Shown here: positions 32,940 to 45,800 of the stretch, piece by piece | How positions within the stretch are numbered: position 1 is the stretch's first letter | How the letters are laid out: each line of letters opens with the position of its first letter | Assembly (NCBI RefSeq): GCF_910592395.1 | Contig: NC_088318.1 | Coordinates: 6,284,756-6,348,755 of the forward strand | Direction: 5' to 3' | DNA from: Lineus longissimus | Lineage: Eukaryota; Nemertea; Pilidiophora; Heteronemertea; Lineidae | DNA length: 64,000 nt | Notes under the pieces: generated by a model | Databases searched by the model: none | What the model was told of the DNA's origin: nothing | What the model saw: the letters and a program-made list of their open reading frames with translations, nothing else | Program-made: the position numbers and the translations under genes

Positions 32940-34420
32940 ATCGTTTTTGACTAAACTTCAGTTTTTTGTTCCTTTTTCTTTAGGTGATGGTTACCTTGCT
33001 GATATTTATGACATGATTTGATTAAGTTTAACGTGACAAAATTATTTAATAGAGTTGCCTCCAAACTCTTTGATTGTGACATTTCCTGGAGTGTCGTCCT
33101 CGTCTGGTTAACATTCATGGGCTCGGTCTGTGGACTGGGCTGAGCGTCCTTGACATACTGTGATTAAGACTTAGAAAGGTGGATAATGATACACAGACCT
33201 TACACAATGAAATGCGTGTGGTGTTATTGAGAGTGTGGTCTTTCTAAACTGGCGTACTTCTGAGACTGTCTGTTATGTGGTGCTTGTCACCTGTTCTTTT
33301 GTTATTCTCGATATGCTTTCATGGCCAGGCTGACATCGTCTCATCCAAAAACAAGCGCCCTCTGTCAATGCGTTTTGGGTCACATGCATGGCTCTGGTGC
33401 ACATCCTTGGGAGACATCCAAGCCTGGCGATCGCAAGGAGGAGACTAATTCTGCCTGAGGGATTGCCTTCACGACCTCCTGGCTTCCGATGAATGCCTGG
33501 CGCATTATCAAAATGAAACCATAAATATTTGACCAGTCAGCAAGCCTCTGTGTCCTTAATTGGGCGTGCCGCCCAAATTGCTCATTGTATTAAACACAAG
33601 AGTCAACTTTGACTCAACTTGTTGTGCTACTCCAGATGTTGTCGCTTGACCCATCTTGAAATGTATATCTGCTGTTCCCTGACTGATTGATCGAGATGTT
33701 TGTGACTTATTTTAGCAAACTGTAAAATCGACTCTACTGCACCTTGACTTGTTGTTGGTGCCGATTAGCGGCAAAGTTACGAAATAGTAGAAATATTCAC
33801 TTTAGTTTGTTACCACCCCAGTTGGTAGCCGCGCTGGTCAGTTTCGATATAGCAACTCAACCTAATTGCCATATTGCGTGGGTTTTTCCCCCGGCAACTA
33901 GGTCATCGCCTACGTCATCCGAGAGTTTGGTATGCGAGGAATGTTGTATGACGTCAATTCAATTATTGTTTATGCATTCTTGGCGTTGGTCTGGGGGTAT
34001 ATAACGTGGGTCCTCTGAGCATTTGGCAGGAACCAACCAAGGGAGCTTTCCTGATTGTTGAAGGAAGCAACAAAGTTAAATAGCAAGCCAGCTAGCTAGC
34101 AAGCGTCGTACTAACAGTAACCGGTGAAACTTCTGCCCGAAGTTCAGAGCCCGAGTATATTCTAACTGACCAAGCCAAGTCCAAGTCCTCAAACCTATTG
34201 TCCCCATTGAAACCCTGGTTCTGGAGATTTCTGGCGAGATAGATCCTCTGTAGACTAAGATTGGTGTATGTCCGTGCTGTTTGCAGTTTGAATATACAAG
34301 TTTAAAGACGTCAAAGGTTATCTTACTTTCTTGCAAAGATTATTCTCAGTAGCAGCATCAGGGAGCTGACCCAGGCGTCAATTTTAAGATTGGCACCGCA
34401 ACACTTGTTTTGACTTTCTC
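32940..34420. other. Intergenic; possible TATA at 33998
   Basis: No coding exon found. A gggtatataacgtggg sequence near 33996-34011 looks like a core promoter on the plus strand, but no frame follows it, only repeats. Confidence 0.35.
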
Positions 34421-34424
34421 TTCG

Positions 34425-34920
34425 TCTCTCGGCTCGATGGTACATGGTTGCTGTTGTGACTTGACTGGTTGTGACATCCAGAGTGTTGTCTCTCGGCTCG
34501 ATGGTACACGGTGGCCGTTGTTACTTGACTGGTTGTGACACTCAGGGTGTTGTCGGTCGGCTAGATGTAACACGGAGGCCGTTGTTACTTGACTGGTTGT
34601 GACACTCAGGGTGTTGTCGGTCGGCTAGATGTAACACGGTGGCCGTTGTAACTTGACTGGTTGTGACACTCAGGGTGTTGTCGGTCGGCTGGATGTAACA
34701 CGGTGGCCGTTGTAACTTGACTGGTTGTGACACTCAGGGTGTTGTGGGTCGGCTAGATGTAACACGGAGGCCGTTGTTACTTGACTGGTTGTGACACTCA
34801 GGGTGTTGTCGGTCGGCTAGATGTAACACGGAGGCCGTTGTTACTTGACTGGTTGTGACACTCGGGGTGTTGTCTGTCGGCTTGATGTAACACGGAGGTC
34901 AGTGAAACTTGACTGGTTGT
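34425..34920. repeat. 64 bp minisatellite, about 7 units
   Basis: A unit containing cttgactggttgtgacactc, gggtgttgtcggtcgg and gatgtaacacggaggccgtt repeats with a 64-base period (for example cacgg at 34571 and 34635). The middle units are almost identical; decayed units with the shared words acttgactggttgtgac continue to about 35520. The antisense frames here are repeat artefacts. Confidence 0.9.
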
Positions 34921-35540
34921 GACACTGTGTCTTTCGTCTCCATGTGACAGAAGGTCGTTTTTGTCGTCTTTCGGCTCGGTGTAACTGAGAGGCCGTTGTA
35001 ACTACTGATATTATAGGTGTCGTTTCTCGCCTCGGTGTATCATCTAGTCTGCTGTGACTTGACCGGTTGAGACACTCAGGGTCTTGTCTCTTGGCTCATT
35101 TTCGCTGACTGCACATGGTTGTGACAGTTTCTCACATGCGCTTAGTGTAACATGCAGCAGCCTCTTGTGACTTCACTGGGTGTGACGGTTATCTCTGCAT
35201 GCAATGCCCGTCCAAACCAGTCTTATTTGATTTTAAAGGTAATGACCATCGTCTCTGCACTCATGTTAACATTTAGTCTCCTGTAACTTGGATGGTTGTG
35301 ACTGTTGTCTCTGCATTCATGTCATCTAGCCTCCTGCGACTTCAGTAGTTGTGACAGTTGTCCCTGCACTTCAGTCTTCTGAAACTTAACTAGTTGTGAC
35401 TATTGTCTCTGCACTCAATGTGCCATCCAGTCTCCTGTGACTTAAACTGGCTGTGACTCTTTGTTTCTGCATGCATTGAAGTAACTTCCAGTCTCTTGTA
35501 ACTTGACTGGTGTCAACATTCCTTCCGATCTCCAGACATA

Positions 35541-35721
35541 CAGTGGAACCTCCTTTAACGGATACCTCTCTATTAAGAACAACCTCTCTTTTATGACGGA
35601 CACTAGTTTTGGTCCCAAATTGGTTGTTTCCATTCAATTTGACCTCTCTTATCAGGACACCTCTCTATTAAGGGCAGCACTTGTCAGTCCCGAGGGTATC
35701 CCTAATAGAGAGGTTCTGCTG
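35541..35721. mobile_element. MITE with CAGTRGAACCTC ends, copy 1
   Basis: The left end cagtggaacctcctttaacg and right end (complement of gagaggttctgctg) are inverted and flanked by TA. The inside repeats words such as cctctctattaag and ttggtcccaaattgg. Same family, in the opposite orientation, at 45176-45350. The ends resemble Tigger/pogo termini. Confidence 0.8.
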
Positions 35722-35769
35722 TAGTTGTGATCATTGGTAATATGTAAAGAGCAATCTCTAGTGAACTCA

Positions 35770-35935
35770 CACAACTGTTTGACATGGGGGAGCCCCCCAA
35801 ACCCCCGTCCTTCCGACATATATAGGGATGAGTCCCCCAAACCCCCTCCCCCGTTCTCTGAAAGTGACAGGTTTTAGTCAGTACATTGGGGGGAAGGCCC
35901 CCCCAACCCCCCCCCCCCCAATGGACTCTAAAAAT
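35770..35935. repeat. C/G-rich low-complexity tract
   Basis: Runs of cccccaaacccc, ccccctccccc and a run of 14 or more C near 35910. No coding meaning. Confidence 0.8.
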
Positions 35936-36054
35936 AGAATTCCTTGGAGACGCTGAACAATAAGGCCCCGTAAAGAAATAGTCCCCGCCCCGGTAGCTGT
36001 CTCATATCTGCTGGAAGAAGCAGCTATTTGTGGTGAAATAATAATTGAATGCAT

Positions 36055-36230
36055 GTCATGACACCCAGGAGCTTTTTCTCATTTCTGAAACAGTTGCATG
36101 GTTGGAATGAATTTCCAAATCAGTCCGTCAAATCTCTATGCAATGAAAATTGAAATGTCACAACTGTCTCCACCGACGTTGTCCTGTATGTCCTAGCAGA
36201 CGATTTTTAAATAAATGATGTGATTGATAT
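36055..36230 (+). pseudogene. Deleted copy of the 36.3 kb ORF
   Basis: The block gacacccaggagctttttct through cagacgatttttaaataaatg repeats at 36333-36600, but this copy has lost about 110 internal bases (between atctctat and gcaatgaaaat), which breaks the frame. It is an upstream tandem duplicate. Confidence 0.7.
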
Positions 36231-36288
36231 ACTTGTAGATTGGACTGAATTATTTCTTCAATGATATGAAAATTGAAAACCCTCTGAC

Positions 36289-36591
36289 ATGCCCGAGTAC
36301 AAAAATGCAGAGGCAAGACACACCATCCATGTCATGACACCCAGGAGCTTTTTCTCATTTCTGAAACAGTTGCATGGTTGGAATGAATTTCCAAATCAGT
36401 CTGTCAAATCTCTATCCAAATGGAACATTATGACCACTCTATATTTGTGCAGTAGTGTTAAAACTGACTTTTTTGAAGTAAAGTACGTAAATCGAGAAGA
36501 AGAGGACGTTTACTTCGTCTGCAATGAAATGTCACAACTGTCTCCGCCGACGTTTGTGGTTGTCCTGTATGTTCTAGCAGACGATTTTTAG
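36289..36591 (+). CDS. Unassigned ORF or 3' exon, 100 codons
   Basis: An open frame ending TAG encodes TPRSFFSFLKQLHGWNEF, LYLCSSVKTDFFEVKYV and CNEMSQLSPP, ending in a hydrophobic segment (FVVVLYVLADDF). Composition looks protein-like, and a possible acceptor (aaaatgcag) precedes the codons for EARHTIH at about 36312, so it could be a last exon. I do not recognise a family. The decayed duplicate upstream indicates that the segment was tandemly copied. It may equally be a fragment of an old retro-element or gene relic. Confidence 0.3.
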   Translation: MPEYKNAEARHTIHVMTPRSFFSFLKQLHGWNEFPNQSVKSLSKWNIMTTLYLCSSVKTDFFEVKYVNREEEDVYFVCNEMSQLSPPTFVVVLYVLADDF

Positions 36592-37629
36592 ATACATGAT
36601 GTCCCACACCCGCACTTCAGGACAGTGGCGCCGGTGTGAATAAATCTACTTGCGTGAATGGTCAATGGCTCATGACGTCATGAAATAATTGCGTCACAAG
36701 GAAGGAAACAATGGGAATCATGGTAACTGTGGTTGCGGTGCGTCGTGAAAGCAGGATCGGCAAGCGCGGCCCGTATGGAATGCAACAAACTGTACCGGAA
36801 CCAGAATTGTCATGGGTCTGCACAAATTTTTTCAGATTCGATGGACATGATGGATATATGAATTTTGTTTACACTTTATACACATACGTAACCATTACAC
36901 TCACTACGTTGTGTGAGTTATCATTCATGATGAAGAAATGGAAAAAAATACAAATAGTAAAATTAGTTAATTATTCATTCAGTTCACAATTGCAGACGGA
37001 TTGACACATACAATAATATCATACAGAAATCGAATTGGTTAGATAGTCCAGTGCCATGCAGGTGCAGTAAACTGTACTGCATTTTCATTGAGGCAGGAAT
37101 CCAGCAAAGTATAATCTATCTACTAAAGTTCATAAAAAAATGGACGGTACGCACATGATTTATAGTGATCCTTTCACTATTAAAAGACACAACCTGAAAA
37201 ACTATTCAAAATCAACACCGACATAGAACAGCCCATAAAGCAGGCTTCAATAGCATTCGGTCATTCCTCAGACTGACAACTGCACAAACAGGCCCAAATT
37301 TTGACAAATGATCCTATACTAATGGCTATAAAAGGTCAATGGTCTTACAATAAACAAGTGTCTCATAAGGGCCAGAATCAAATGAAGGATTCATTGCATA
37401 TTGACACCTTTAAATACAAAGTGAAAAAATACCCCCATATTAGATACTCGGACCACCTGTTGGTACAGTCGTTGAACCATCCCAAAGTTACGACATAGTC
37501 CCTTTAACATCTCTCTCATCAGAATGTACAAAGATGACAACAAAATCAGTTTCTGTTTGGGATATCAATTAAGACCAGCAAATACTGTTACATTAGTTAT
37601 GTACATACCCCTTAGTAGGGAAAATGTGT

Positions 37630-37840
37630 CTCATTTTCACCGTGGTAAATCCATAATTCACTGTGGTAAACTGACAACATTTCACCATGGTGAGCATGGT
37701 AAAATCTACATTCACAATGGCGAGCATGGTAAACGCTGATTTAACCATGGTGAATGCTTTATCAGGAGCAATGAATTCACCATGGTGAAATGAATTCACC
37801 GTGAGGAATTCAGATTTTACCACGGTGAATCCGAGATCTT
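37630..37840. repeat. Cluster of ttcaccatggtgaa palindromes
   Basis: About ten full or half copies of ttcaccatggtgaa (variants caccgtggtaaa, caatggcgag, accacggtgaa) lie in 200 bases, spaced irregularly. The unit is a 14-base palindrome. No reading frame explains it. Confidence 0.7.
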
Positions 37841-39000
37841 TTTCGTAAGGGAAAGAGAAAGAGTTTAAATGTACATGAATCCTTCAAAGCATTCACAAGC
37901 TCTGATGTTTTGACAAAGTCGGGCAAAATGAAATAAATACACAGTGACATACTGCCAGTACTACATGTACCATTAGATACTGTACCGGGCCTAACATTAC
38001 TTTAATCTCCTAAATACAATAGGAGAACTACCCCAAACTTTGCAGTGCCCCTGACATTATCCTTTATAAAAAAAATCCGATTGGTGTGGTGTAGGCCGAG
38101 TGCTGTCTTCTGGAGAATTGGCCCTGAGTTTTATATTTTGACTGGCTCCCACCGACAAACTGTTTGCTACATGTAAGTGTTCTACAGGACATAATGTCAG
38201 TACTACAGCCTCCCCCCCCCCCCGCATCCTTGCTGCTGTTATCCAACAAGTCTATCAACACCAACTTTGTTTAAACACAATTACAAAGAGAATCTCAACT
38301 CGGTGCACAAGTTTATAAAAGCATACGGAATTGCTTAGAAACAATTCTGACACAGATAGAAAAACAAATCTAAACCCCTTAGTCCTGCAAAAGTCTTTTT
38401 GACGGGTTAAAAATAGGTGGGGGCATTTGTGCAAAATGGTGCATACTTTGACAAGATCAAAAAACAATCACACGAATCCTCCCTCAAGCACACAAGCTTT
38501 GATCGAGAATTGTCTTGGTCTGAATTTCCCAAGCCCACTAGAGGCACCCCAATGATGCCCAGAATCGCCTCTTTCCAGGTGAGCGCTTCTTGCCAAGAAG
38601 TAGCGGAACTGCTTCAAGTTACGAGATCAGCCTCTGTTGATTGCAACGCCTGGCATCACTGATGTTGGAGCATGAAAGGCTGACCCCATTAGTTGGCCAT
38701 TTGGCCTTCCCTCAACAGAAATCCACCACTAGAGGCGCTGATCAGGAAAGAGACGTATTGAAATATAAAAATTGTTGAACCACACACCACAGTCAACTGC
38801 TGTATTCCATTTCATGGAATCCGATTGGCTCGAACAATGCAACTTAGACCAAAGGGAAAATTATTTCCCACATGTATCTTAAAACTTAGTTCAATACCAT
38901 CCTGGCACCAGTTTTTTTCAATATATAATTTCAGTATTTCTGTATAGGATGTAGGAGTATCAAAAAGCCTGATATCAGGATGGTTCAATACAGTTTTAAC
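37841..39000. other. Intergenic, no gene recognised
   Basis: AT-rich, with a run of C at 38213-38224. Open frames here lack splice signals or recognisable sequence. Confidence 0.4.
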
Positions 39001-39002
39001 GA

Positions 39003-39345
39003 TTAAAGGGAACTGGAACCGCCGAGCGATTTATTCAACTTTTCGACTTTCACTGCCCGAGAAAGTCAAACTTCCAACTTCCTATTCGAGTTCAGATTTG
39101 TAGCTCCGCCCCCAGTGCCCGAGCATGCGCAGTTCAATTTGTTATTATTGAGAATCGTTTGAGAATCGCGTGAGTCATGCGATCTTTCATTCATGAGTTT
39201 TCGTAGTAAATTCCATAGTAGTGACGTCACTCAATGATTGACAGCTAGGCGCCATGTTTCATTCTTGCCTCGTTCTGATCACCCGATATGCGGGAAATGA
39301 AAACGAGGTCATACGAACTGGCTTGGCGGTTTCAGTTCCCTTTAA
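39003..39345. mobile_element. MITE with TTAAAGGGAACTG ends
   Basis: The left end ttaaagggaactggaaccgc matches the inverted right end gcggtttcagttccctttaa. About 343 bases, non-coding. The TTAA at each tip could be a piggyBac-type target, or part of the terminal repeat. Confidence 0.75.
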
Positions 39346-39804
39346 AACTATCTTAGCCAGAGAAAGTATCTTCTATTTACAAACAATGTTGTAAAACACT
39401 TGTTGAAATTAGAAGATTTATATACTGATTTATGTCTTTAATTGTAAAATAAGCGATGTAGGTCACTGTGACCTGTGATTATAATCGCTGGTATCTGTAA
39501 CAAATCGGTCCTCATCAACGGGTAAAACCGATAATCATTGGGTTTGATTTTGAATACAGGTCGATGCAATCACCAATCAAAATGAGCGATAATCATTGCA
39601 TGCAATGAAAATTGCAGGTAGCAGAGCTTTAAATCATTTTTTGCTTCAGACAGAAACAGCCCATGTCAATTTTACCCCATTTTCATCCAAAATTCACTCT
39701 ATTTTTGGTGTTGTCAGTATTTTAAATGTTCTCACACGCTGGAATGCATAATCACTTCAGTCGACAGACGTCCTCCAAGACATCCCGACCGAGCTACCCC
39801 AAGC

Positions 39805-42800
39805 TCAGGTTCCTAGGCTAGTCTGCTCCTCAAGGAATAATAACTGATCAACGTAGAAACAGTCATAGGGATTTTTCACCAAGGACTTTAACGTCTTATG
39901 GATCGTTCCTTCGTCGGCGGGTTTTTTCTTATCCCCTCGTGCCTTCTTCAAGTAGTTGTACGCCTTCTGGAAGTCTGCTTTTCCCATCTTCTTCTCACAC
40001 TCACTGTGAAATAGGTTAAGGAAAACAAAATCGCCATACAATCATAAATGAATATACATAAAGGCCTCACCCAGAATTACGTAGCATGCACTTTTTTTTC
40101 AAAAAGTGTCAAGCAATGTGCCAAATCAAATTTGAAGAAAAGACAAGATACATATTAAAGCATGATGCAAACACGCTTCTGTCGTACTGACGTTTAGAAA
40201 ACGCCATCAACTTGCTGACATCACCACACAGTGCATTATACAGAAGGTGATCAGAGATAAGAGACTGCTTCAAAACACATCAGACAGCACACATCAACAT
40301 GAGACTACGTCCTTCCCCAGAAAAGGGAAGCTTTGGAACCAGCTGCTACATGTACACCATTTTACACCAAATGACAACCTTAGCAAGAGGCAGGTACATG
40401 TATGCACAGACATGACGTAAATAAAAAAGGATACGCTCTAAGGTTTTTGATTTTGATGTCTCTTGCTGCTGGTCCAAAAGCCCCAGACACCGTATCATCA
40501 GCAAAAGTCTGGGTGCGACCTGCAAAAAAAGAAAATTACAATAACATCAATGTCAACAATGTGTCACGGTGGAAGAAGAATAGGGCATGCACTAGGGTTA
40601 CATTTTTCATATCGTGATGATAAAGATGTGATCTTATCATGGATAAGGAGGCTTCAAATAGAGATCACTGGCCTGAAGACTTGGTCTTTGGCCAGGAAAG
40701 TGGAGTCAATCACAAGCTTCCCTACATGGGATCTTATGCTTGCACGACAGGCATGACAGGGGATGTCACAATCAGAGCAAAATGACCTGCCCAAGGTCAC
40801 AAGTGTCTCACTTTATGCACCCCAAGCATCTGACTAGATGTACTCAACAATGATTTTCAAATAAAAACAATTAACCTGCTAAACCACTGGACTAAAGCGA
40901 CTCAATTTCTTATCCAAATGGAAAGAATGTTATCTCCTTTCAACCACATGGAAATGAAAACTTGGATGAGCACATCTACACTCTCCTTTTGAGAAGTCCA
41001 TTCTCAACAAAGTTCAACTGAAACCGGATTAAAAGTGAAAAGGCAGGATTTATGTCTTGTCTCAGCAATTACCTGCATCATCGGAAGCAAGTGCGTTCTC
41101 CATATAATTGATAAGCTGTAGTTCGTCGTCATCACCCAATGTTCCCTCACCAAATCCGTCATCATCTCCATCGGGGTTCTCTTCAAAGTCGTCATACTGC
41201 TCATAAAATGTCTCAGCAAGTTTGGGGTCATCTGGAATTCCTGAAAAAAAAGTGCATAAACTGATAAGTTCTTCTTAAAATTCATCTATAACTAGAAAGT
41301 AGAATCATCAATTCTTGTTTCGCCACCAGATAAAGGTAGAATGGGGTAATTGTAGCCTCGGTTTATTTGTAGCCCCTGCATTGTTTGATGCATGGGGATA
41401 TCAATCAATATCAAAGGCAGGGGCTACAATTAAACCGGTGCTACAATTACCCCATTCTACCTTATAGCTGATGGCGAAACAAGAATTCATCAAAGGCAAC
41501 AAAGGCAATGCTTCTGATGCCCCCACCCCACCGTAGCCTTGATGCCCTGCTTCAAACTAGATTGACAGCAGCTTTTCATTTTCATATTAAAGGGACAACT
41601 TGGGCATGGGATTTACCTGGCCAGGAGGATAATGTGCCAACTTGACACCATGCGCCGCCACTTGTAGTATTACACTGATGCCGTTTTTTCTAATAACGAT
41701 TTCCGACAGTGTTGGAAGGCAGTTTTGGGCATGGCTTGCGAATTTCAGGCAGGCCTAAGGTAACACCCCTTTCAAGTGCATCGTTTATTGCAGTTCAAAG
41801 AGTTTTCATTAATCCTGTTTGGAGAAGCTGTTTTTGTACAAAAAACCAGCATATATTATAAGTGTATGTACCCATTTTTTCAAAACAAGCAAAAATCACT
41901 TTTCAAAACAAAAATTGGGATGCTCTTATGAGCCCTGCAAAACCAACATATGCTGCTACTGTGATTTAAGGGAGTTGTGAACACCAGGGAAACACCGAGA
42001 ATAAGGTTGCCTTTAAATTACTGCTGAACTGAATGTATAACATGCTTTCGTATCCAAATCCAACAAACACAGAATCCGAATTAGCACCACAAACTGCAGT
42101 GGCATGCATCGTCAAGAACGCTTACCATCTCTGAAATCAAGTGAGGAATGCGCCACATCATAAATCATCTTATCCTTCAGTGGCGTGATCGGCCGATCGT
42201 CTCCGCCGCCGACATTTAGCGTGTGATGCAATGGTGGGCGCGCCACCAGGGTACGCTCCACTAGAGTATGTTCATTTTCATCCGGGTATTCCGGCTCGCC
42301 ATAACCGGGCTTGCTGTACACGATGTCGTCATCGTCTTGATGTACGATGGTGTGCTCGTGGTAATCATCCGAGTATGGGTCGCTATTTCTTTCATAGCCA
42401 AGCGAATGACTCAAATGATGGTCGTCGTAGTCCTCATGTGCTGCATACTCGGGCACTCTACGGGAATCTGTCGGAGGAACAATAAAGGGGGACTATAGGC
42501 AGGAGGAGAGGGGCTAATTTGGCCATCTTCAGATGACTAGTATACACAGTAAGGGCCCTTGGTCATGTCAGACTCAGCACTAAATATATCCCTCGTACAA
42601 GCGTGAATCATTTCGACCTACTGTGAGATGTGAGAGACCCCTATTGGCGGCTTTGTGTAACTTTATCTTGCCTGTCTAGCTTCTGCCTATATTGTCCCTT
42701 TAATTTCAATAATATCGTACTATTGACTGGCATATCAAGACAACAAGTTGCAGAAATGTTTTAATGTCAAAAGTGGTACTACCAACATAAATTATTTCAA

Positions 42801-45800
42801 GGTTCCCATATTTTTTCCTTTCAGTTGTAAACCACACAGTGCCAACATGTTAAAGTTAAAGTTGGGAGTTTTAGTCTACTGTCAACAAAAGTAGAGCTTT
42901 TCATCCAACTTTAGACTTGAACATTAAACTCGTTAGGGAACTGCGTTACCGCACTTAAGTAATGCCAATCAAAAATTCTAGGGAGTCACTTATCGTGGCA
43001 CACAACCCAGGGCTCGAGCTAAACCCTCATACTCGGGAGTCAAACTAAAGTCTTGACAAAATCTGAGGAGTCCTGTATCAGTTTTCTAAGTAAACAGTTT
43101 CAAACATGAGGGTACTGGGCCAAGTTTCATGCTTCAAAAGACACTTTTCAGGGGTTATCACAAGCCCTGAAACCAATTTGACGAGGTTTATCCAAAGACA
43201 TAACTGTTTTCATGCGGCCCATTTGTTATATTCAACTTTAAACTTACATTCTGTGGTTTTTGGACGGATATCCTGCTGCATCATCGTTGACTTGGGCCCC
43301 AAACTTTGACTGGCAGCACCTTGCCCCCGGCCTCTTCCTTGTGCCTGCGCCCATGGAACCTGGCAGAGCAAAGTCAAAGAAATGACAAAGATTAGAGTTT
43401 TGACTAATCCATGTAGATTGTGCAGAGAGGCATGTGCCTTCTCAGTGCAAACAGCTTGTGATGTATCAACTCTGTCAGCCCACAAGCCGTATATACACGG
43501 TCCGCCACGTTTGATTTCACAGCCACAGACCGTATGTATACACACGGTTTTTCAAATTCAAATTTCCCGCACTGTCACATGATGCCTTCGCCTTAAATAC
43601 ACTTGCGGTGACTCAAGCAACATATGACAATGCGTTGGCGATCTTTTCAATTGATTATAGGTAGATTGGTAATTATCAGATGGCACTGCAATCTGTGCTA
43701 TTGTCTGTCGATTTTGAAAGTCTCGGTTTTCAAATCAAACTGCATGAAACGAGTGACAGGCTGAAAGAGCTGAAATGACATCACACAAAGTCAGGCAGGA
43801 TGAGCATTAGAGCAAGCTAACAGAGTCAGCAAGGGACGGCAAAAGAATAGAATGGATCTTGCAAGACGTGATTGGTTTTGCAGTCATTGTTTCAATTCCT
43901 TTGTCTTTCCGTTGAAGAGATTCATCCGTCATGTAGTAATCAAGTCAGAATAGAGATTCTTCAACACTAGCCTCGTTCCCAGAACGAGACTAGGTCACTC
44001 CGTGATCAAGATGGACAGTTGACATCGAAAATTTGGAGGTTAGTTCTCCAACACTCAAAATCTTCGTCATTGATTGAAGAATCTCTATTCTGATCTTTGT
44101 CTTTCCGGTATAAAACGGACCTTCACATGTGCCCTGATAAGGTACATGGAAAGGTACATTGAAATACGTGCCCGAACATGCCCAAGCACATAACTACACC
44201 AATGTAACTGATCTCAAAATCATGACGGTGATCTCCTGTACATGAAAAGCTCTATTGAGTGTTTTTTTTAACTCTTACCTTCTGCCTTGCCTGTGTGATT
44301 TCTAATCTGGTCTGTTTACGGGTCTGATTGGCAAGAAAATTGGCCGAGGCAACTTCACTGAAAAGCAGGAGGAATTTCATTATTGAAAGCAGTTGTTTCA
44401 CCATGGGTGGCCAGGTTTTAGACACGAACGCATATACTATCAAAATCTAGAGACTGACATAGACGACATGGAATGAAATCCTTCGCAGTTTGATAATCTT
44501 CGAAAGAACAATAACTAATGTATCCAGTGTCACCTCGGAAAGTATAAAAACACATATATCTGAAGAGTCAACAAAAATCACACGTTTTTTATTGGCAAAC
44601 ACCTTTCCTGAGGCGCAATGCCCTTATCAAAGGCCTACACCGTTCGTTAAAAATTTTGAATTAGTATTTGAATTAAAGAAAAAAAAATTTTAAATTGCGA
44701 AAATACATACTAAATACAAATTTCAACATTGCAGTTGTGTAGACTGATATACAAATACTATGAATTTGTATTTACGATAACTGCACTACAGCATTGTGTA
44801 TTAGTGGATTTCTGTTCAACTGGACCCCAAGTAATTACGAACAGCGTACTCCTTTAAGGGCATCGTATTGTTTGAAAAAGAATTACTTGTATCGCCAAGA
44901 AATACAATAGTTTTTAAATTCTATACCGGATCTTCTTGGCTTTGGCGTCAGCTTCCTGCATCTTGCGTAAACGCATACGTTCACGAGGCGACATATTCTT
45001 ATACTTAATCTCCTCTTCCTCCTGTTGTAAGGTTTTAAGGCAGGACTTCTCTCGCCTGAAAGAACGGAGCGTTAAATTAACCAAGTCCACAAACACAGCC
45101 ACGATTCCGCAACTCAGCGAAAAATATGTCAGTGTCCAAAAAGGACCAAATATTTTTATTGGTTTGTAAACATAACAGTACAACCTCTCTATTAAGGACC
45201 CCCTTGAGACTGACAAGTGCTGTCCTTAATAGAGAGGTGTCCTGATTAGAGAGGCCAACTTGAATGGAAGCAACCAATATGGCACCAAAACTACTGTCCT
45301 TAGTAGAGAAGGTGTCCCTAATAGAGAGTCTGTTAAGGGAGGTTCTACTGTACATGTATGCACTATTTCATATCCATTGCTCTTTTTCAAATTGTTTGCT
45401 TCCGACAGAAATGAACGAGGGGGTGGCATGGCCTAATCGGTAATGGTTAAGGTTATAAGCATAAGGTAGAAACGGCCCTGATCCATATTGATTTGGGATC
45501 AAATTCTCCCATCTCTTCACTTCATGCATTTCACTTTCACTAGTGTTCTCTGGGAAATCAGTGGCTGAGTGGTTAGAGTGCCGGGCTTATAACCAGGAGG
45601 TCGTAGGTCCGACACTCCGATGGTTTAGCACCGTTTCATCTTTGTGTCCTTGGGCAAGACACTTAAATCCTACCTGCTCCTCTCCACCCAGGAATAAATG
45701 GCTACCAGGCTTGCCTGAAACGTCAACCTGCGATAGACCAGCATCCTATCCAGGGGGAGTAATACTCCTAATCACTTAATGCTACGGAATTCGGGATAAG

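Noticed and set aside
34358-34733. Minus-strand frames repeating a 21-residue peptide
   Set aside because: Artefacts of the 64 bp minisatellite; 64 is not a multiple of three, so the frames do not persist.
35770-35935. CRISPR-like or telomere-like repeat
   Set aside because: Only low-complexity C and G runs; no regular repeat-spacer order, and the DNA is nuclear and eukaryotic.
42231-42498. Plus-strand frames over NEK11 exon 11
   Set aside because: Antisense shadows of the exon, which joins its neighbours in correct phase on the minus strand.
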